From: Mactromeris polynyma | Taxonomy: Eukaryota; Mollusca; Bivalvia; Venerida; Mactridae | Direction of reading: 5' to 3' | NCBI GenBank assembly: GCA_032209605.1 | Contig: JASFXZ010000002.1 | Coordinates: 54,686,431 to 54,750,430, forward strand | Length of the DNA: 64,000 nucleotides | Shown here: piece by piece, positions 25,866 to 39,055 of the stretch | How the letters are laid out: each line of letters opens with the position of its first letter | Numbering within the stretch: position 1 is the first letter of the stretch | Made by a program: the position numbers and the translations under genes | Notes under the pieces: generated by a model | Database searches by the model: none | Seen by the model: only the letters and a program-made list of their open reading frames with translations | What the model was told of the DNA's origin: nothing

Positions 25866-26050
25866 CCGCAAGCAAATGACAACTTCTCTATATAAAATAG
25901 AGTTCAGAGGACATTCTGAGGTGGATACTTTGACTTTGGATATATTATCTTCAGTCAACTTGTCACGGAAGAACATACACCTTGCCCGGGTTTCGAACCA
26001 CGGGCCTCTAGATTAGCAGTCCAGCGCTCTACTGACTGAACAATCCGGGC
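25866..26050 (-). mobile_element. tRNA-derived SINE or degenerate tRNA-like sequence
   Basis: On the minus strand from 26050: GCCCGGATTGTTCAGTCAGT, then an anticodon-arm-like segment (CTGGACTGCTAATCTAG) and the B box GGTTCGAAACC, ending near 25983. The 5' acceptor half has no proper 3' partner and the T stem is mispaired, so a functional tRNA is unlikely. The following sequence to about 25866 is probably the SINE body. Confidence 0.5.
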
Positions 26051-28819
26051 GGACCAAAGATAAAAGTATATTTTGTACACACCAAATTAATACCATTTGT
26101 TTGGTTATACATGTATGTGTTTTGTTGAAGGCAAACACTTGTTAAATATATTAAGATATAGTTGTTGTGAAGTCAAACTTTAAAGATGTATCTGGCTCAT
26201 CTGAACATAAAATGTTTGAATTGGCTTTATCCAGTATTGTTGTTACATTGGCTAAAACATCTCTAATAAGAACCATTGCAAAGTAAAACCAATTAAAAAA
26301 ATATTTTTTTTATCAAATTACTTACAGTCAAAACCGGTAAAATAGCCTGATTGTTAAAAAAACTGGAAGTTTTATTATGTACAAACATCTTTCTTCAACA
26401 AATATGGATTAATACATTATGAGTTCATTCTTTATAAATGCATGATTAGTGATGTTTTAACCATAGGAAATATATTTTTCATGTTTGGTTAATTAAACAA
26501 AAGAACAAAAAATGAGCATAATATACCTTTAAACCAAGACGTCGTTAAAGCATATGCTTACAAATACCAACAGAATAGTGAGCGTATGTATGATGTATCA
26601 GAGCGACGTAACATTTGGTTAAAACAAACAATACTTCATGTTTACGAGAACAGAAACCGAAAATCAATATTTAAATCTGAAATGTAATAACTATATACAT
26701 ATGTATGTTTTAAACATATTAATATACAAAATCACAGGACATTTCTGTATGTGGTCATGTTACATGCTTTATTGAAATGTGTACGTTAAAAGTATATTGT
26801 CTCTGGTGGATCACTCCGACAAGAAAACACATGGACATCTACGTATTCAAAACAAAAATCAACAGTAGATAGCCAAACATGCTTACATCGGTAATGTCAC
26901 ACGTGCTGATGCTTGTTAAGAAGTGTATACAAAATTACATTAAATCACCAATGTCTTCAGCGACTCGCAAGAATGTAAATGGGTTCCCCAGGACAACGAT
27001 TTTATTTTGCCATAAAAATGGTTGTTTCCAGGAAATTTCAAACCGAAGTGATGCAGACATGCAAGAAATGGATAAAGTTTTATTTACATAACCACAAATA
27101 CGTTGAAAGTCACGTACAAGTTGGACATAAAAAGGTTGAATGCATTGTGATAAACGTGTAATGGAAGATAAGGCATTATTGCTGTTAAATAACATTCGAC
27201 GAATGTGTTATCACGAGGAAAAAATTCCTGACTCCGCACAGTGTTGTGTTGATGCTGTTTGGAATATTACACCGTCTCAGTAGTATTGCAGTTAATTACA
27301 GTGGCCAGTTGATCAAACCAGCATTATTGGGCTTCCAACCTTTTCTGAACTTGTTTAACGAACAGCAACGTATTATTAATAACGAATATATTGACACTTA
27401 TGTGAAAAGAGAACACACGGGACCACACATAAAAAGCAAACGTAGACGGTTTCGATTCTGACACACAAAAGGCACCCGTGCCAGGATATTTATTTCTAGC
27501 AATTAATAACACTAGTAAATCTATATAGCATATCATGAAAAGCGTATAAAACATGTTTTTATATGTCATTCGTTTCCTCCGTCACGCAGAAGTATTGATT
27601 CTAAAATAATTAGATAAATCGGTACACGACTCCGCAAAATTACAAGCCTGATCTAAAATAATTAGATTGTCTACATACTATTGTGAAGTCCCTTCATTTC
27701 GAATCGGTCCAGATAAGAAACGAATTCTGCCGCACGAAGAAAAGCCTTTGATAAATATTAAATTTCAATTCGACATGCAATCCTCCACGAAACCCATTAT
27801 GTTCGGCTCTTGTTTATTGCGAGTACCAATGTTTTCCAGCCGGTAATATTGGTCAATAACGACACAGCGCACGCAATGGGGATTCAACAAAACCTTATAT
27901 TATGTAGAGTCACGGAATTCTCCTATTCAAAGTTTCAATAAAGCAGAACGTACACGTGATATTACATTATGGGAGGGGGATTTATGCCCTCAGAATTATG
28001 CAAATCAAGAAGCCATGTCGAGCATTTATGTACATAGTCATTAACAACTGACAGTTTAGCTTAACGGAACAAATGGTGTTAGCATTTTATTGAAACTGTC
28101 CAAGTTAAGCCATCAGCTAATGGCAGACGCAGGAATAATTTTAATTCTCCATAACTAAATGGTGGAGATGGAAAGCACAGTTATCGACTTTTGTTATATG
28201 AACGAGACGAAGCAATCGCTTTTTCACAAGATTTAATGTCAACATATCATTTCGGAGCGGCAGCCTAAATTACACATCCAGTCACGTGGCAAGTCCACTT
28301 TTCATACATGTGCTACATGATGTTTGTACAAATTCAGTTTTTTTTGAGTTACTCGATCACGGAAACAGAATGCCGATACATTATATTAGTATCAGATTAG
28401 TGTCAGATTCGTCCATAGTTCTTACTTTTTGTGTTACATGTTTGTGTTGAAATGTTCATAAAAGTAAGAGGTTTGGATTTAAATATCTGCATTTCACGTA
28501 CTCGTCGTTTCAGTATCATATCTCATCAGGATTATCTAAAGTATCTGCAAAGGTTTGATGTAACATTTGGCTGCATGACAATGACAAATCCGAAATTATA
28601 TCTACCAGACACTGCGTACAAATCACGATTTATGTCACCAAACATAACGACTTATTAATACGTATGTAAGCGAATTAATCAACTATAAGTAATGGCTCAG
28701 TGACATGTTCATAGAATAACTGTGAGACTGGGAGCACCCTTACATCAGCTTTAACACCGAAGTGGTGTTTGTGCTAAGTGTGCTGGCCGTTACAAGGCAG
28801 TTTTGCTTTGCTTTTTTCA
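26051..28819. other. Intergenic, nothing recognised
   Basis: AT-rich sequence without supported genes. TCTAAAATAATTAGAT occurs twice (about 27600 and 27653). Confidence 0.45.
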
Positions 28820-28960
28820 CTCATCATTTTTGTGTCTTGTGTCCGTTTTGGCTTTGTAATTCTATTAATGTATGCATATATTTCATGTCGTCCATTGCAT
28901 TAGGGGTGGCTGTACTCCTTGTTTGTGGTATTTGCGTCTCGACTTCATTCATTAATGCTT
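28820..28960 (+). repeat. Possible dispersed repeat family C, copy 1
   Basis: Diverged similarity to 35600-35735 and 38925-39055, centred on TTTCATGTC, a GCATT..GGGTGG phrase, GTTTGTGGTATTT and GACTTCATTCATTAATG. The 117-codon frame at 28762-29115 crosses it and looks membrane-like, but has no recognisable family. Confidence 0.4.
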
Positions 28961-29570
28961 ACATGCATTACAAAAAGATAGAACATATTCGTGATGTATC
29001 ATTAAACGGCACAATCTTTTCAGTAACATTGTATGAAGCTATATCATTATCACTGTCTGGTATTTATTATCAATACCAAACATACTTTCACATTTACCGG
29101 CGTTGTTTTAAATGATGTATTTTAATTTATTTCTAAACGCATTTTAAACGAACTTAACATTCAAATTATCGCACAATTATTAAGTCGTATACGCGAGGAA
29201 ATCTACAATTAAACTATCAATTCAAATTACTTAAAACCAGTACAAAAAATGTCATGTCTAAGAAAGGCCCGACCTTTCAAGGAAACATTTTGCAAAAGGG
29301 GTACCTGGGTATTGCTTAAGAGTAATACTACTGTAGTGGTTACGCGACAAATCTTTTCAAACGCCGGAGCTTGACAGTCATTACACACAGATGGAACGTA
29401 TTACTCAAATATAGTCACCGATATATAGATTCAATATAATTACTTTCTCTGGAAAGCAGAACCGCAAGTGGTATCGTTTGCGTAAAATAAAATAATTGCT
29501 CAGCATTGGTAGCCTTACAATTCAGTCCGCTTCTCACTCAAACAATTATTAAGACATTTACACAATGTAA

Positions 29571-29859
29571 GAGAAGGAGAGGAAATAAGTTGCTACATGA
29601 GACGCCACATACAAGACAGTGCCTCCCCACACAGACCACCGGGAAAACAACAATCCATAAAACTTAAGGCTTTTGAGGAGGTTAAAGGGTACATACGTTA
29701 AGGAACAGAGGCGCAATGAATGGCCTTGCAGATCATAAGAAATAACTAGGAGAATCAAAGAGGACAACCAGTGAAGGGGGATTAATGGATAGAAAAGGTC
29801 ACAGGACTAGTCAAAACGGCTGGCAACAACAGACCGAAACTAGGGCCGAAAATAACCTG
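29571..29859 (-). repeat. Dispersed repeat family A, reverse copy
   Basis: Reverse complement of 2848-3125, nearly full length, from GAGAAGGAGAGGAAATAAGT to the AATAACCT end. It shares the core AGTGCCTCCCCACACAGACC. Confidence 0.75.
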
Positions 29860-31554
29860 AACACTATATAAAGTGAATTAATTGCACAGGGGAAAGGGAA
29901 ATATAATCTACATTCAAAACACAAAAAGAAATAATAACCATACAGCGAATTGCAGCCTTGAGACTGTCAGTAAAATACTAAAACACAAAAGAGAAAAAAG
30001 CACAGCTATCTAAACGGAACGTGAAATATTTAGAAGATAGGACTCAAAGATCGCATCACTTAATATACAGATCGAATAATCTTACAACAACGAAACAGCC
30101 ATTTGACTTGCTACGTGCAAAATCTCTCCATCAAACACTTCATCACAGACATAACTTGAAGGCCGTATAAATTGTACAATCACTTGAAACATCTGAGAAT
30201 TTAAACAAAGAGTCTTCATTTTTTTTGTTGGCAATCTCATTTACCACACATGTCTACATGGCTACCACACGCAGTAAAGTTGGCACTCAGAACGTCTGTG
30301 ATACATATACTGCGCTAAAGATGCACCAGACATTCAAGTAATGCAGATGAATGGAGCCAATGGTACGAAACGTAAACATATGACGTCACACATGCTTGAT
30401 AACGCGCCAGCATCATTGTTTTCTAGAACAGCAGCCAGAAATTGCTATGTTTAATGAAGAGGTCACTAAGTGTGAAAATGCCACGACGGAAAAACGGAGT
30501 ATCTCATTTTAGAAAACTGACAACATGCCAAGAATGTACAAGGTATGATCGGCTGTTTAACACGTGACAGAAAGTAGCGCACAATAATATGCATAACAGC
30601 ACGAGAAACATGACGATAGTTCAAAACAAGTTTTGGAAGTTTACCAGGGAATATTACCGTTATAGTAACATTTCCGATGGGTATTTAATACCGTAACATT
30701 CAACATAAACGAGGTGACATTTGTTTTACTCAATGAAGAAATAATTCCGATTATAAAAGACACCGAAGCCACTATGTCTACACTCGCACATACATGCAAA
30801 AAAGTCAGAAGACAGTCAAAATTGCATGGAAAACGAGAACAATTGTTTAATGTCCGAACTGAAAACAATATGTTAGGTGATATCGCACATGCGACGTATT
30901 TTAGCGAGTAATTTACTCATGATGAAACTCGTTATAGATATTTTATGACTTTGTCCGGCAATAAGTGGTATCGCACAGATGACTAGCTTTAAGCGAGTAA
31001 TTTGCTAAATGCTAAATGCGAATGCTTCAATTGATATTTTCTCAAGTGATACATACCCGTAATGGTCTTACGTCTTATTGACAAGGTTATTGTCGTTGTT
31101 GTCCCAGAATCTAAATGTCACAGATTGTGGAATGCTACCTGTCATAAATTCTCCTAGCTAAACTAATTTTGCATGGTGTTGTTTATAAAACAGAATATAC
31201 ATTTGTAGAAGTCGAGCAGGAAATATAATATACCAAGCGGATAAATAAACACGGATGAGGCATAATTACTGTTGTGTATCGTCTATTTTGGTCAATGCCA
31301 TGATAATTAACGCGGAGTGTTCACAGACAGCTGTTATCATGCAGTTAAATGCCAGTGGTATAATGATATAAGTATACTCACGTCTACATTTGACCGTAAC
31401 GTGATATATTTTAATCAGCGATGTGCTCACGCCATGAAACCATCCATTTGTAGAGAAACAAAAAGCATATTTTGGCATAAAATTAACCACAGACGAAACA
31501 GAATGAAAGGCCAACAGAGTCAGACTGTTTGATTAAACATATCGATGCGTATAT
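29860..31554. other. Intergenic, nothing recognised
   Basis: AT-rich sequence. A CRE-type palindrome is at 30381-30388. No supported gene. Confidence 0.45.
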
Positions 31555-31653
31555 AAGAGAGAGAATGCGTAGCAACATGAAACGCCACAAACATAAAACA
31601 GTGCCTCCCCACGCAGACCTCCGGGAAAACAACAATCCACAAAACACAAGGCA
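31555..31653 (-). repeat. Dispersed repeat family A, truncated reverse copy
   Basis: Matches the part of family A around AGTGCCTCCCCACGCAGACC and CGGGAAAACAACAATCCAC, then stops. This is the 3' part of the family only. Confidence 0.75.
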
Positions 31654-34600
31654 CAAGGAATTAGAAAATTGGGATTTGTGATTTATTCACAGTGACAAAA
31701 AATACGCACATAACTATGTTCTAAATCTAACATCAAGTAGTCTAAACATGCATTCCCGTCATGTTTGTCAACATATTAGTACGTAAAGCATCAGCATAGA
31801 AACGGAAAATAGTGGAAAGCCAAATAACACCTTTACAGAACAAATGACAACTAACAAATTGTCAACTGGAGTGTAAATATATAAAATAAAAATATAAGCA
31901 GGGTCTACAAAAGCTCGAAGTGGAAATCACTTTAAAGTGTTCAGGGACCTCCACATTGTCAAACAATATTCAGATTCAAGCATATAAAGGCTATTTCACT
32001 GTATTTGACCATATGTAATATAACAATGAGCAAGGAAAATTGAAAACAAAGGAGCAGGCCTGCATTGCTGCAAAACATGCATAAACATTTCTGATAATAA
32101 CAATGTTAAATGAGCAGCCATAATTAAACATACTTGTAGACATATTAATGATGGAGACACTAAAATGTTATTGTTTGTTAGAAACCATTGCAGACATGTT
32201 TAATTTGTCATTGAATCCGTGATCAATTTTAGTTTGTCACACAGCACCGGTAGACAAGCATTAATTTCAGTCTTTAGACGGTAATCTCGTGGCACACGCG
32301 ATCACGGTCATCTGACACATCATTTACGAGATCTCGTCACGCGAGAACACAATATAAGCCATTCATTGAGGCCAGGTACAATTACTGACTACATTACGAA
32401 CCGACTGCCCGTTAGATAATTGTTTCTTTCCATTGCGTGACAACTTCCATCACGTATAGCGAATATTGCTAAATCACATTTCATTGGCACGGGTCCATTT
32501 GTTTTATACACGTCATATGGAAATAATCGACCGATTTTCTTGATAAGAATTCGACTTGAAAATTTAGCCCAATGAAGTTTATAGAAACTATGTTGTGCCA
32601 CAAACGCAGATTATCTGATTAAAAGAATGGGCGTATCGATTAAAAACAATAGACGCATTGATGAATATGTGTAAACAACGTGAAAAAACAAGCAAACAGA
32701 TGTATTTGCTTATATCTTGACTGGAAACTAAAGTGGGCCATCATACAAGCTCATCACATGCCATACCAAACATTATAATGCATTAATAAACCAATTGACT
32801 ATAAGTGCAGTGTCAGAAATACCCGATGTAAGTGAGTACAAAATTATTAAGTAATCAAAAAATATAATAATTTGGCAATTTACATGCAAGCACAGAAAAC
32901 ACCAACACACTCCGACAAATAGGGACAAAGACTTGATATATTTCCATTTATTGACTGCTCACAAATGCACAAGCAAGAATGAATAAAAATTTAAAAATAA
33001 GATCCTCTATCAAACAATATATTAATTAATGCCCATAATAGATTGTTAGCATCATTCGTTCCAGCACTGAAAAGATCCAAAAGTAATTCTAAGAATCAAG
33101 GCCTTGCAATACAAATAAAACATAAAGTACAATGATAAAATGCGTACACGTCGAGCAAGAAATAACATATACAACGTGCAAATCCAGCCGAAAAGCGCTG
33201 TAAGACATGAAAATACATATGAACTATTACTACGGTAAAAAAAGACATCGTTGATGGGAGATAAATGGAGTACCGCTTTGGAAATATCCGTGGCAAAGAC
33301 ACAACTGAGCCAGTTGACACTGGAAACGATATCTATCGATAAATGTACGGCGATGCAAAGTACTGATGAGAGGAAAACAGGTTAGTTCACATAATTATGC
33401 TCCTGCACACAAGTCACGTTCTCAATTAACTCGAGCAATGGTTTCTCACTCATCTGTATTCCCGTAAGTGAAGAAGAAAAATGAGGAGGTTGTGAGAAGA
33501 ATCACTTAAAAGTAATTACATGTATGATAAAACATAATGATGAACACCTCGACGTTAAGTGTACGGCGATAGAATGTGACAACCGCACAATTAGACTAAT
33601 CCAGCATTTGTTGATATAAATTTGTAATTTAATCATGGACATCGCACACGTTTTCGTCATTTCACTGTCACATACGTACAATACGTTAAACAAGCACATT
33701 ATTTATTCCGAAAATTATAACGTGGGAGTACATGTAATGCATGAGATTTTAGAAAATCAAAATGAATAGATTTAGTTAACACTGTTTTTTTGCGTTATTG
33801 TTTGAAGCGTACAGGCGAGTTCTTGTAGAATAAACTAATGAAACACATCAATATTTAATTCATCAAAGCCACCTTCTTTTGCATGTATTATGATAAAACG
33901 ACGTCAGAAAATGAGTAACATTGTAAATTGAGTGTAATACTGCGTGTTAATAAAATCAAAAATAAATATCGTTTTAATTTTGTTTTACAGTAACAACAGA
34001 GACCGAGCAAAACTTGAAACTTAATACCCTAAATTAATCTTGATTTTGTTTTATTGTAATTGGGCAATGTCTTGTGGTATATCTATAAAAACCCGTAGTA
34101 CACAAACGAATACGTACGTAGGTGTGTGTATACATGCACTTATCTTCTAGAGTATCGAAGCACACGTAGAAACTGTCTTTGGTGTTGTCAATCTTGTTAA
34201 ATAAGGTCTGATATGCGGAAACTGTCAGTCATATAATTTATTGTACCTGTTTGGCCACGGTGGAGCAGCAATATTCGACCACACAGATTCCGCGTTAATA
34301 TTCATTTTGAAAATATAAAGATGGAATAACGATTCCATCATTGCAACATCGTGTAATGCCTTCTTTCACGCAGGGACATCTCATAGCAGTACTCTCCCGA
34401 AGTTTTCACGGCGCCAAAAATAAACTATTTGCATTATTTATTCTAAAATGAAAGTGAACACAAAACAAAATCAATTGAACAATGTAACTCGAAAATTCAC
34501 GGGAACGATAGATTTGGGCATTCATTCCACTTAAATTTCAGGAACTTGTTCCGAGTTATCATGACCTGTCTGCTCTTACACTTTCTAGTCGATCAACTCT

Positions 34601-34914
34601 AGTAAACATTTAGACTTACAATCTTAAAAGATAAGTGTGTAATTTATCACAGTCAAGGCGACATACCACTTTCTCCCATTGACAAGTGTAAGAACCTAAT
34701 CCAAAATCGATCGAGTTATCTAAATGACAAATTCCTCCCCTGAATACTACAGTAACCGGGAAATTATCTTTCTGCAATACTAAACACAAAATTGCAATAT
34801 CTAAACATCCCAGACAGAAAACGGGGGAAAAGGACAAGAAAAAAGACAACATAATCTATAACCGACTTGATTACTTAATACAGAGCGTTTGAAGGACTTG
34901 AAAACATATATTGG
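31654..34914. other. Intergenic, nothing recognised
   Basis: AT-rich sequence with normal CG frequency: I counted 19 CG in 32281-32580. No supported gene. Confidence 0.45.
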
Positions 34915-34995
34915 ATATCAACTTAACGACCACTGTAGGTGTTGACCCGTAGTTGAATATCAACTTAACGACCACTGTAGGTGTTGACCCGTAGT
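34915..34995 (+). repeat. 42-bp direct duplication
   Basis: Two nearly identical copies of ATATCAACTTAACGACCACT plus GTAGGTGTTGACCCGTAGT start at 34915 and 34957. Confidence 0.95.
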
Positions 34996-35599
34996 ATCCC
35001 ATTTGTGTACATCAAATCATCAAATCTATATACATTTACGTAATGGCGGTAACTTATGTTTTAGATATCTTACATCTTGGAACTGGAAGCTTATTTACAC
35101 AACATTTGTATCTCAATTACAGAAATTCAAACCAGCTTGGTTCAAGTGAAAGTAAGGGTGCAAGATAGTCAAGAGACACTACATAACAGGCACTGACAGA
35201 TCCTTACGTTTCTTGGTGGATTTCGTTACTAAAATGCTCGCATACACTTAATACCCGTGCAGTATTTAACATGGTAGAAATGGGTTCTCTGTTGGACCGC
35301 CGAAAAATGAGAACAGGTTATTTTTTTAAATAATATAAATTATGTTTGTCGTCAGTCTCTTTTGCTTTTATAATTGCTTACAGGTATACTTAACGCCATT
35401 AAAAACGCAACTATTTCACTTAACCTTCATTTTGTTCAGAGTTTTAAACGCGTTTTATCGTTACAAATGTGTAAATCATTCTTCACAAAGAAATCAAACT
35501 ATGACCCTAGTACAAATGTATTCATATTTTATAACTGATTAAGTTCAGGAAATTATGTTTGGTAATTGAAATATAATTATTTCTTTATAATGTCACCGT
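34996..35599. other. Intergenic, nothing recognised
   Basis: AT-rich sequence without supported genes. Confidence 0.4.
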
Positions 35600-35735
35600 G
35601 TTGACGCGGACAATTTTAGTTGCATTTTTAATGGCGTATAGAGTATACATGTATAAACATTTTCATGTCTCAGTGCTTTTTGGGATGAGTAAGTTGTTTG
35701 TATGTGGCATTTCCTGGTCGACTTCATCATTTACT
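35600..35735 (+). repeat. Possible dispersed repeat family C, copy 2
   Basis: Shares ACATTTTCATGTCTCA..GTGC..TTTTGGGATG and GTGGCATTTCCTG..GACT with 38925-39055. Confidence 0.4.
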
Positions 35736-37205
35736 TTTATGAAATCAGCATGTTTTGTCTGATCCCTAAAATTGCAGGAATTCCCAGTAAAAAGACAATA
35801 TTTCACACACATTCCCTGAACCGGAAATTGATCTCTCTTGCATTATTAAATCCGAATGCACCCAATACAGTTGAGCATTATTCATCTACTTTGATTGTTT
35901 TCAATTCTACACCAAGAACGATGCTTGTCTCAAGTGTGATTAATGGCTTTGGGCTACAACATAACGAGCATACTAATAGAATTTGACCCCATGCATGCAC
36001 AAAACTATAAATTACATTTTTACAACCAATTCCAGATAATAACATATGCAAACAAATTGTGCAGCAAATTCTGAACAACTTTTATATACCACGATATCCG
36101 CGTAAGTGGGTAGGTTTGTGGCAGTCACTGCACATTGAGGTTTAGCAGTATTATAATTTTGTCTTGCTTTGCGGTGAAACAACAGATCATATTAACGTCA
36201 AAAATTATACCACACTAGGGCATGTATTAAGTTGGTCAAGATAAATTGTCGTTATAAGTATGTATATTATGACTCACTATGATAACACTATCTTGACAAA
36301 CGTGCAATAAAATAAAAATATTAACTGAATAAATATTGATTATTGATTAAATAACTGTGACGACAACAGCAACACGGTAAACCTGGTACATTCAGGAATG
36401 GTTGATGTTCCAGGAGCAAAACAATCGTTTACCGTCAAACAGCTTCTATAATGATTTGTTCTGTTGTAAGTGCAATATCCTGCTTACCATGACCGTATAA
36501 TGTATCAATGCATTGTGAAGCCCGTGGAAAGTGATTCGTTATTAATTAACAGGGCAAGCAAATTTCACCAAACTCGTGCAAAACAAACGAACACTATATA
36601 ACCTGGAGCAGTATGTCAAGATGCAGTGTCATATATCTACATATGCAAACACAGCAACACTATACAGCGATATCAGGGAACGGCAATGACAAGCGTGTCG
36701 TGTTTAAGAAAAATGTTGTTTCAATTCCTGAAAGTATCCGCGGTAAAAGCTATCGCTTTAATCAAATACAGACAAAATGATAATTTGTTTTAATTCCCTG
36801 CAGAGGCATATTAATTACGTTTGTAACGATTTATGAACTCAGCAAAGTGCAAGTTTCAATTTGATTTGAGAAAGAATTAAAATGCTTAATCAATAATGCA
36901 AAATTCTGATTAAGGGAAGAGCTCACTTCAGGCAAGACAGCTGTTACGAAGCATCATGAGTATAAACTAGATCAGGGTCAAATAATTGAACTATACAGAC
37001 TGAAGCTAAATTTAGTGAACAAATGTGTGAACCAATTAAGGGAATGAAGTCCTGACGTACATGCATTACCGTTAAGCTACGAAATAGATGACCAATGGAT
37101 ATGAGGAAGCGCTAAAATGACACAGAACGTGGCCTCGTACTCTCTTCCAGTCACATGTATTAATTAAGCACACAATCCCACTAGAGCAAAACATTCCAAT
37201 TTATT
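35736..37205. other. Intergenic, nothing recognised
   Basis: AT-rich sequence without supported genes. Confidence 0.4.
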
Positions 37206-37480
37206 TTTCGGCGCAGTCGTACTAACATGGTTTTGCTAGGCAATTTCTCTTCTACCGAACAATGTTTATAACCTTGACGCAGATTGGTTAACACTCTCGA
37301 TGAAGGTTACGTTAATTACCGAAATACACTCAATTTCGGTGAATTTACCGAAATCCACTGAATTTTGGTGAAGTTACCGTAATCCATTTTGGATCTGGAG
37401 TGACCAGCAAGCGTAACATCTCGGCATTTTTTTATTTTTCACAACAAATCTTAACCTTCAAATTGCGCCGACCATCTTTT
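37206..37480 (+). repeat. Dispersed repeat family B, copy 1 of a head-to-tail pair
   Basis: Runs from TTCGGCGCAGTCGTACTAAC to GCGCCGACCATCTTT, with the ACCGAAATCCACTGAATTT internal motif. The next copy starts immediately afterwards at 37481. Confidence 0.8.
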
Positions 37481-38123
37481 TCGGCGCAGCCGTACTAACA
37501 TGGTTTTGCTATTTGCATATCAGTGTTTTGTAAACCAATCAAATCTTACGTAAACCACCAAGGCAATTTCTGTAATTTCAAAAAATATTTGTAACATTGA
37601 CGCAGATTGGTTGACATTGTGTATAGTGTATTTCATGATTTTCCCAGTCAGTAGTGTTGTTAGTCATTAGCCTGGATTACCTGCCCTTACCATTACATTA
37701 TCGCTGTACAGAGTACGCTGAGTACCAGACTAATTACTCATCACCACGGGGAATTGTCCGGTGTTGGAATTTAGAAGACTTTCTTGGTGTAATGAACCAG
37801 TCGCGATCATTTATACCGTTTTAATCAGATACATCGCTATATAACAAGTTTATTTACATGAATGTGTGAGTTCACAACTTATGCATTAAATAATATTGAT
37901 GAACTATATTGAAACAAACTATACTGTGTCTATGACTAATCACACTACGCAGTGATCTCCCCTTACATGTCTCGAAGTTTCTGTAGTATAGCGTAATTGA
38001 ATGACCGGCAGTCGTAACATTTAGGCATTTTTTTTATGTTGTACAACAAATTTTAACCTTCAGATTGCAACAAATTTGCATACTTCAAGTTGCGCCAACC
38101 ATATTTTTTAAAGATATTTCTTG
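37481..38123 (+). repeat. Dispersed repeat family B, copy 2, split by about 370 bp
   Basis: The 5' part is 37481-37630 and the 3' part is 37999-38123 (GACCGGCAGTCGTAACATTT to GATATTTCTT). The intervening 37631-37998 is not in other copies and may be an insertion; its family is not recognised. Confidence 0.6.
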
Positions 38124-38131
38124 TTATTTTC

Positions 38132-38274
38132 ACAGGTGGCCGGTGAGTAGCCATGACATTTAAAACCCGCATTTTTTTCCCACTGTTCGACACCTTTATC
38201 TTACTATAAGAACAGTGGGACAAAAAAATTCAATGCGGGTTTTAAATGTCATGGCTACTCACCGGCCACCTGTG
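38132..38274. mobile_element. Foldback (hAT-like) MITE with target-site duplication
   Basis: The 143-bp element has about 42-bp inverted arms: CACAGGTGGCCGGTGAGTAG at 38132 and its complement ending at 38274. A second inner inverted pair CCCACTGTTC / GAACAGTGGG lies inside. It is flanked by GTTATTTT (38124-38131) and GTTATTTC (38275-38282), an 8-bp duplication with one mismatch. An 8-bp duplication is typical of hAT elements; the superfamily is inference. Confidence 0.75.
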
Positions 38275-38282
38275 GTTATTTC

Positions 38283-38924
38283 TATTACATGATAGGCATA
38301 TTTTTTCAAGAGGAGCTGTTAGTGTAGTACCAGTGTTTTCAGTTGCTTGTAAAATCGTTTACTTTCTAACTGACCGTGGCGCAAATATTTGCAACAATTA
38401 CACCTTATACATTATTGTGTTGCGTAATTGGGTATTTTATAAATGTATGTATTGTGTTTAACTAGTTCAAAGAAAGACGAACAAGTTGCAAATGAGAAAC
38501 GTACGTTGCTTGCCACCGTCAGAACCAATTATGAAGCTGCAAGCATTGTATAAAACACAAACATTGCATACGATGCAGGCTGCCTGTTCGCATATCGTGG
38601 TAGAGTAAACTATGTGTGATCACGCCTATACGTCTATACTTATTTCAACTGGATCCGTTGTATGCATTGTAATTTTATTGTTAAATTAAATTTGTAGAAA
38701 ATAACTTGACGTGGGTTTCAATTCTGTCGCTTATGTGCTAGACATCTGTCAACGTTCATTACAATGCAAGGCTGACAAATAATACATGCTGCTGTCTGAT
38801 AGGCAATGATTATATTGATTTATTTCATTTAATATTGTTCCACACTATTGACATTGACCACTAGCACGTAGTTTTCATCAATTCATGGCTTGTATCTCTA
38901 TTTTCACCTATCACTTATGTTTGT
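38283..38924. other. Intergenic, nothing recognised
   Basis: AT-rich sequence without supported genes. Confidence 0.4.
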
Positions 38925-39055
38925 GTTGGGTGTTCCATTTACCCTTGTAATTGTTCACATACACATGGTATGTATATATTTTCGTGTCTCATGGTGCATT
39001 TTGGATGGCTACGCACGTAGTATAAGGCATTTCCTGCATGACTAATATATCCATT
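38925..39055 (+). repeat. Possible dispersed repeat family C, copy 3
   Basis: Resembles 35600-35735 and, more weakly, 28820-28960 (TATTTTCGTGTCTCATGGTG, AAGGCATTTCCTG). Confidence 0.4.

Noticed and set aside
25983..26050. Functional tRNA gene on the minus strand
   Set aside because: The 3' acceptor half and T stem do not pair, so it is treated as SINE-derived.
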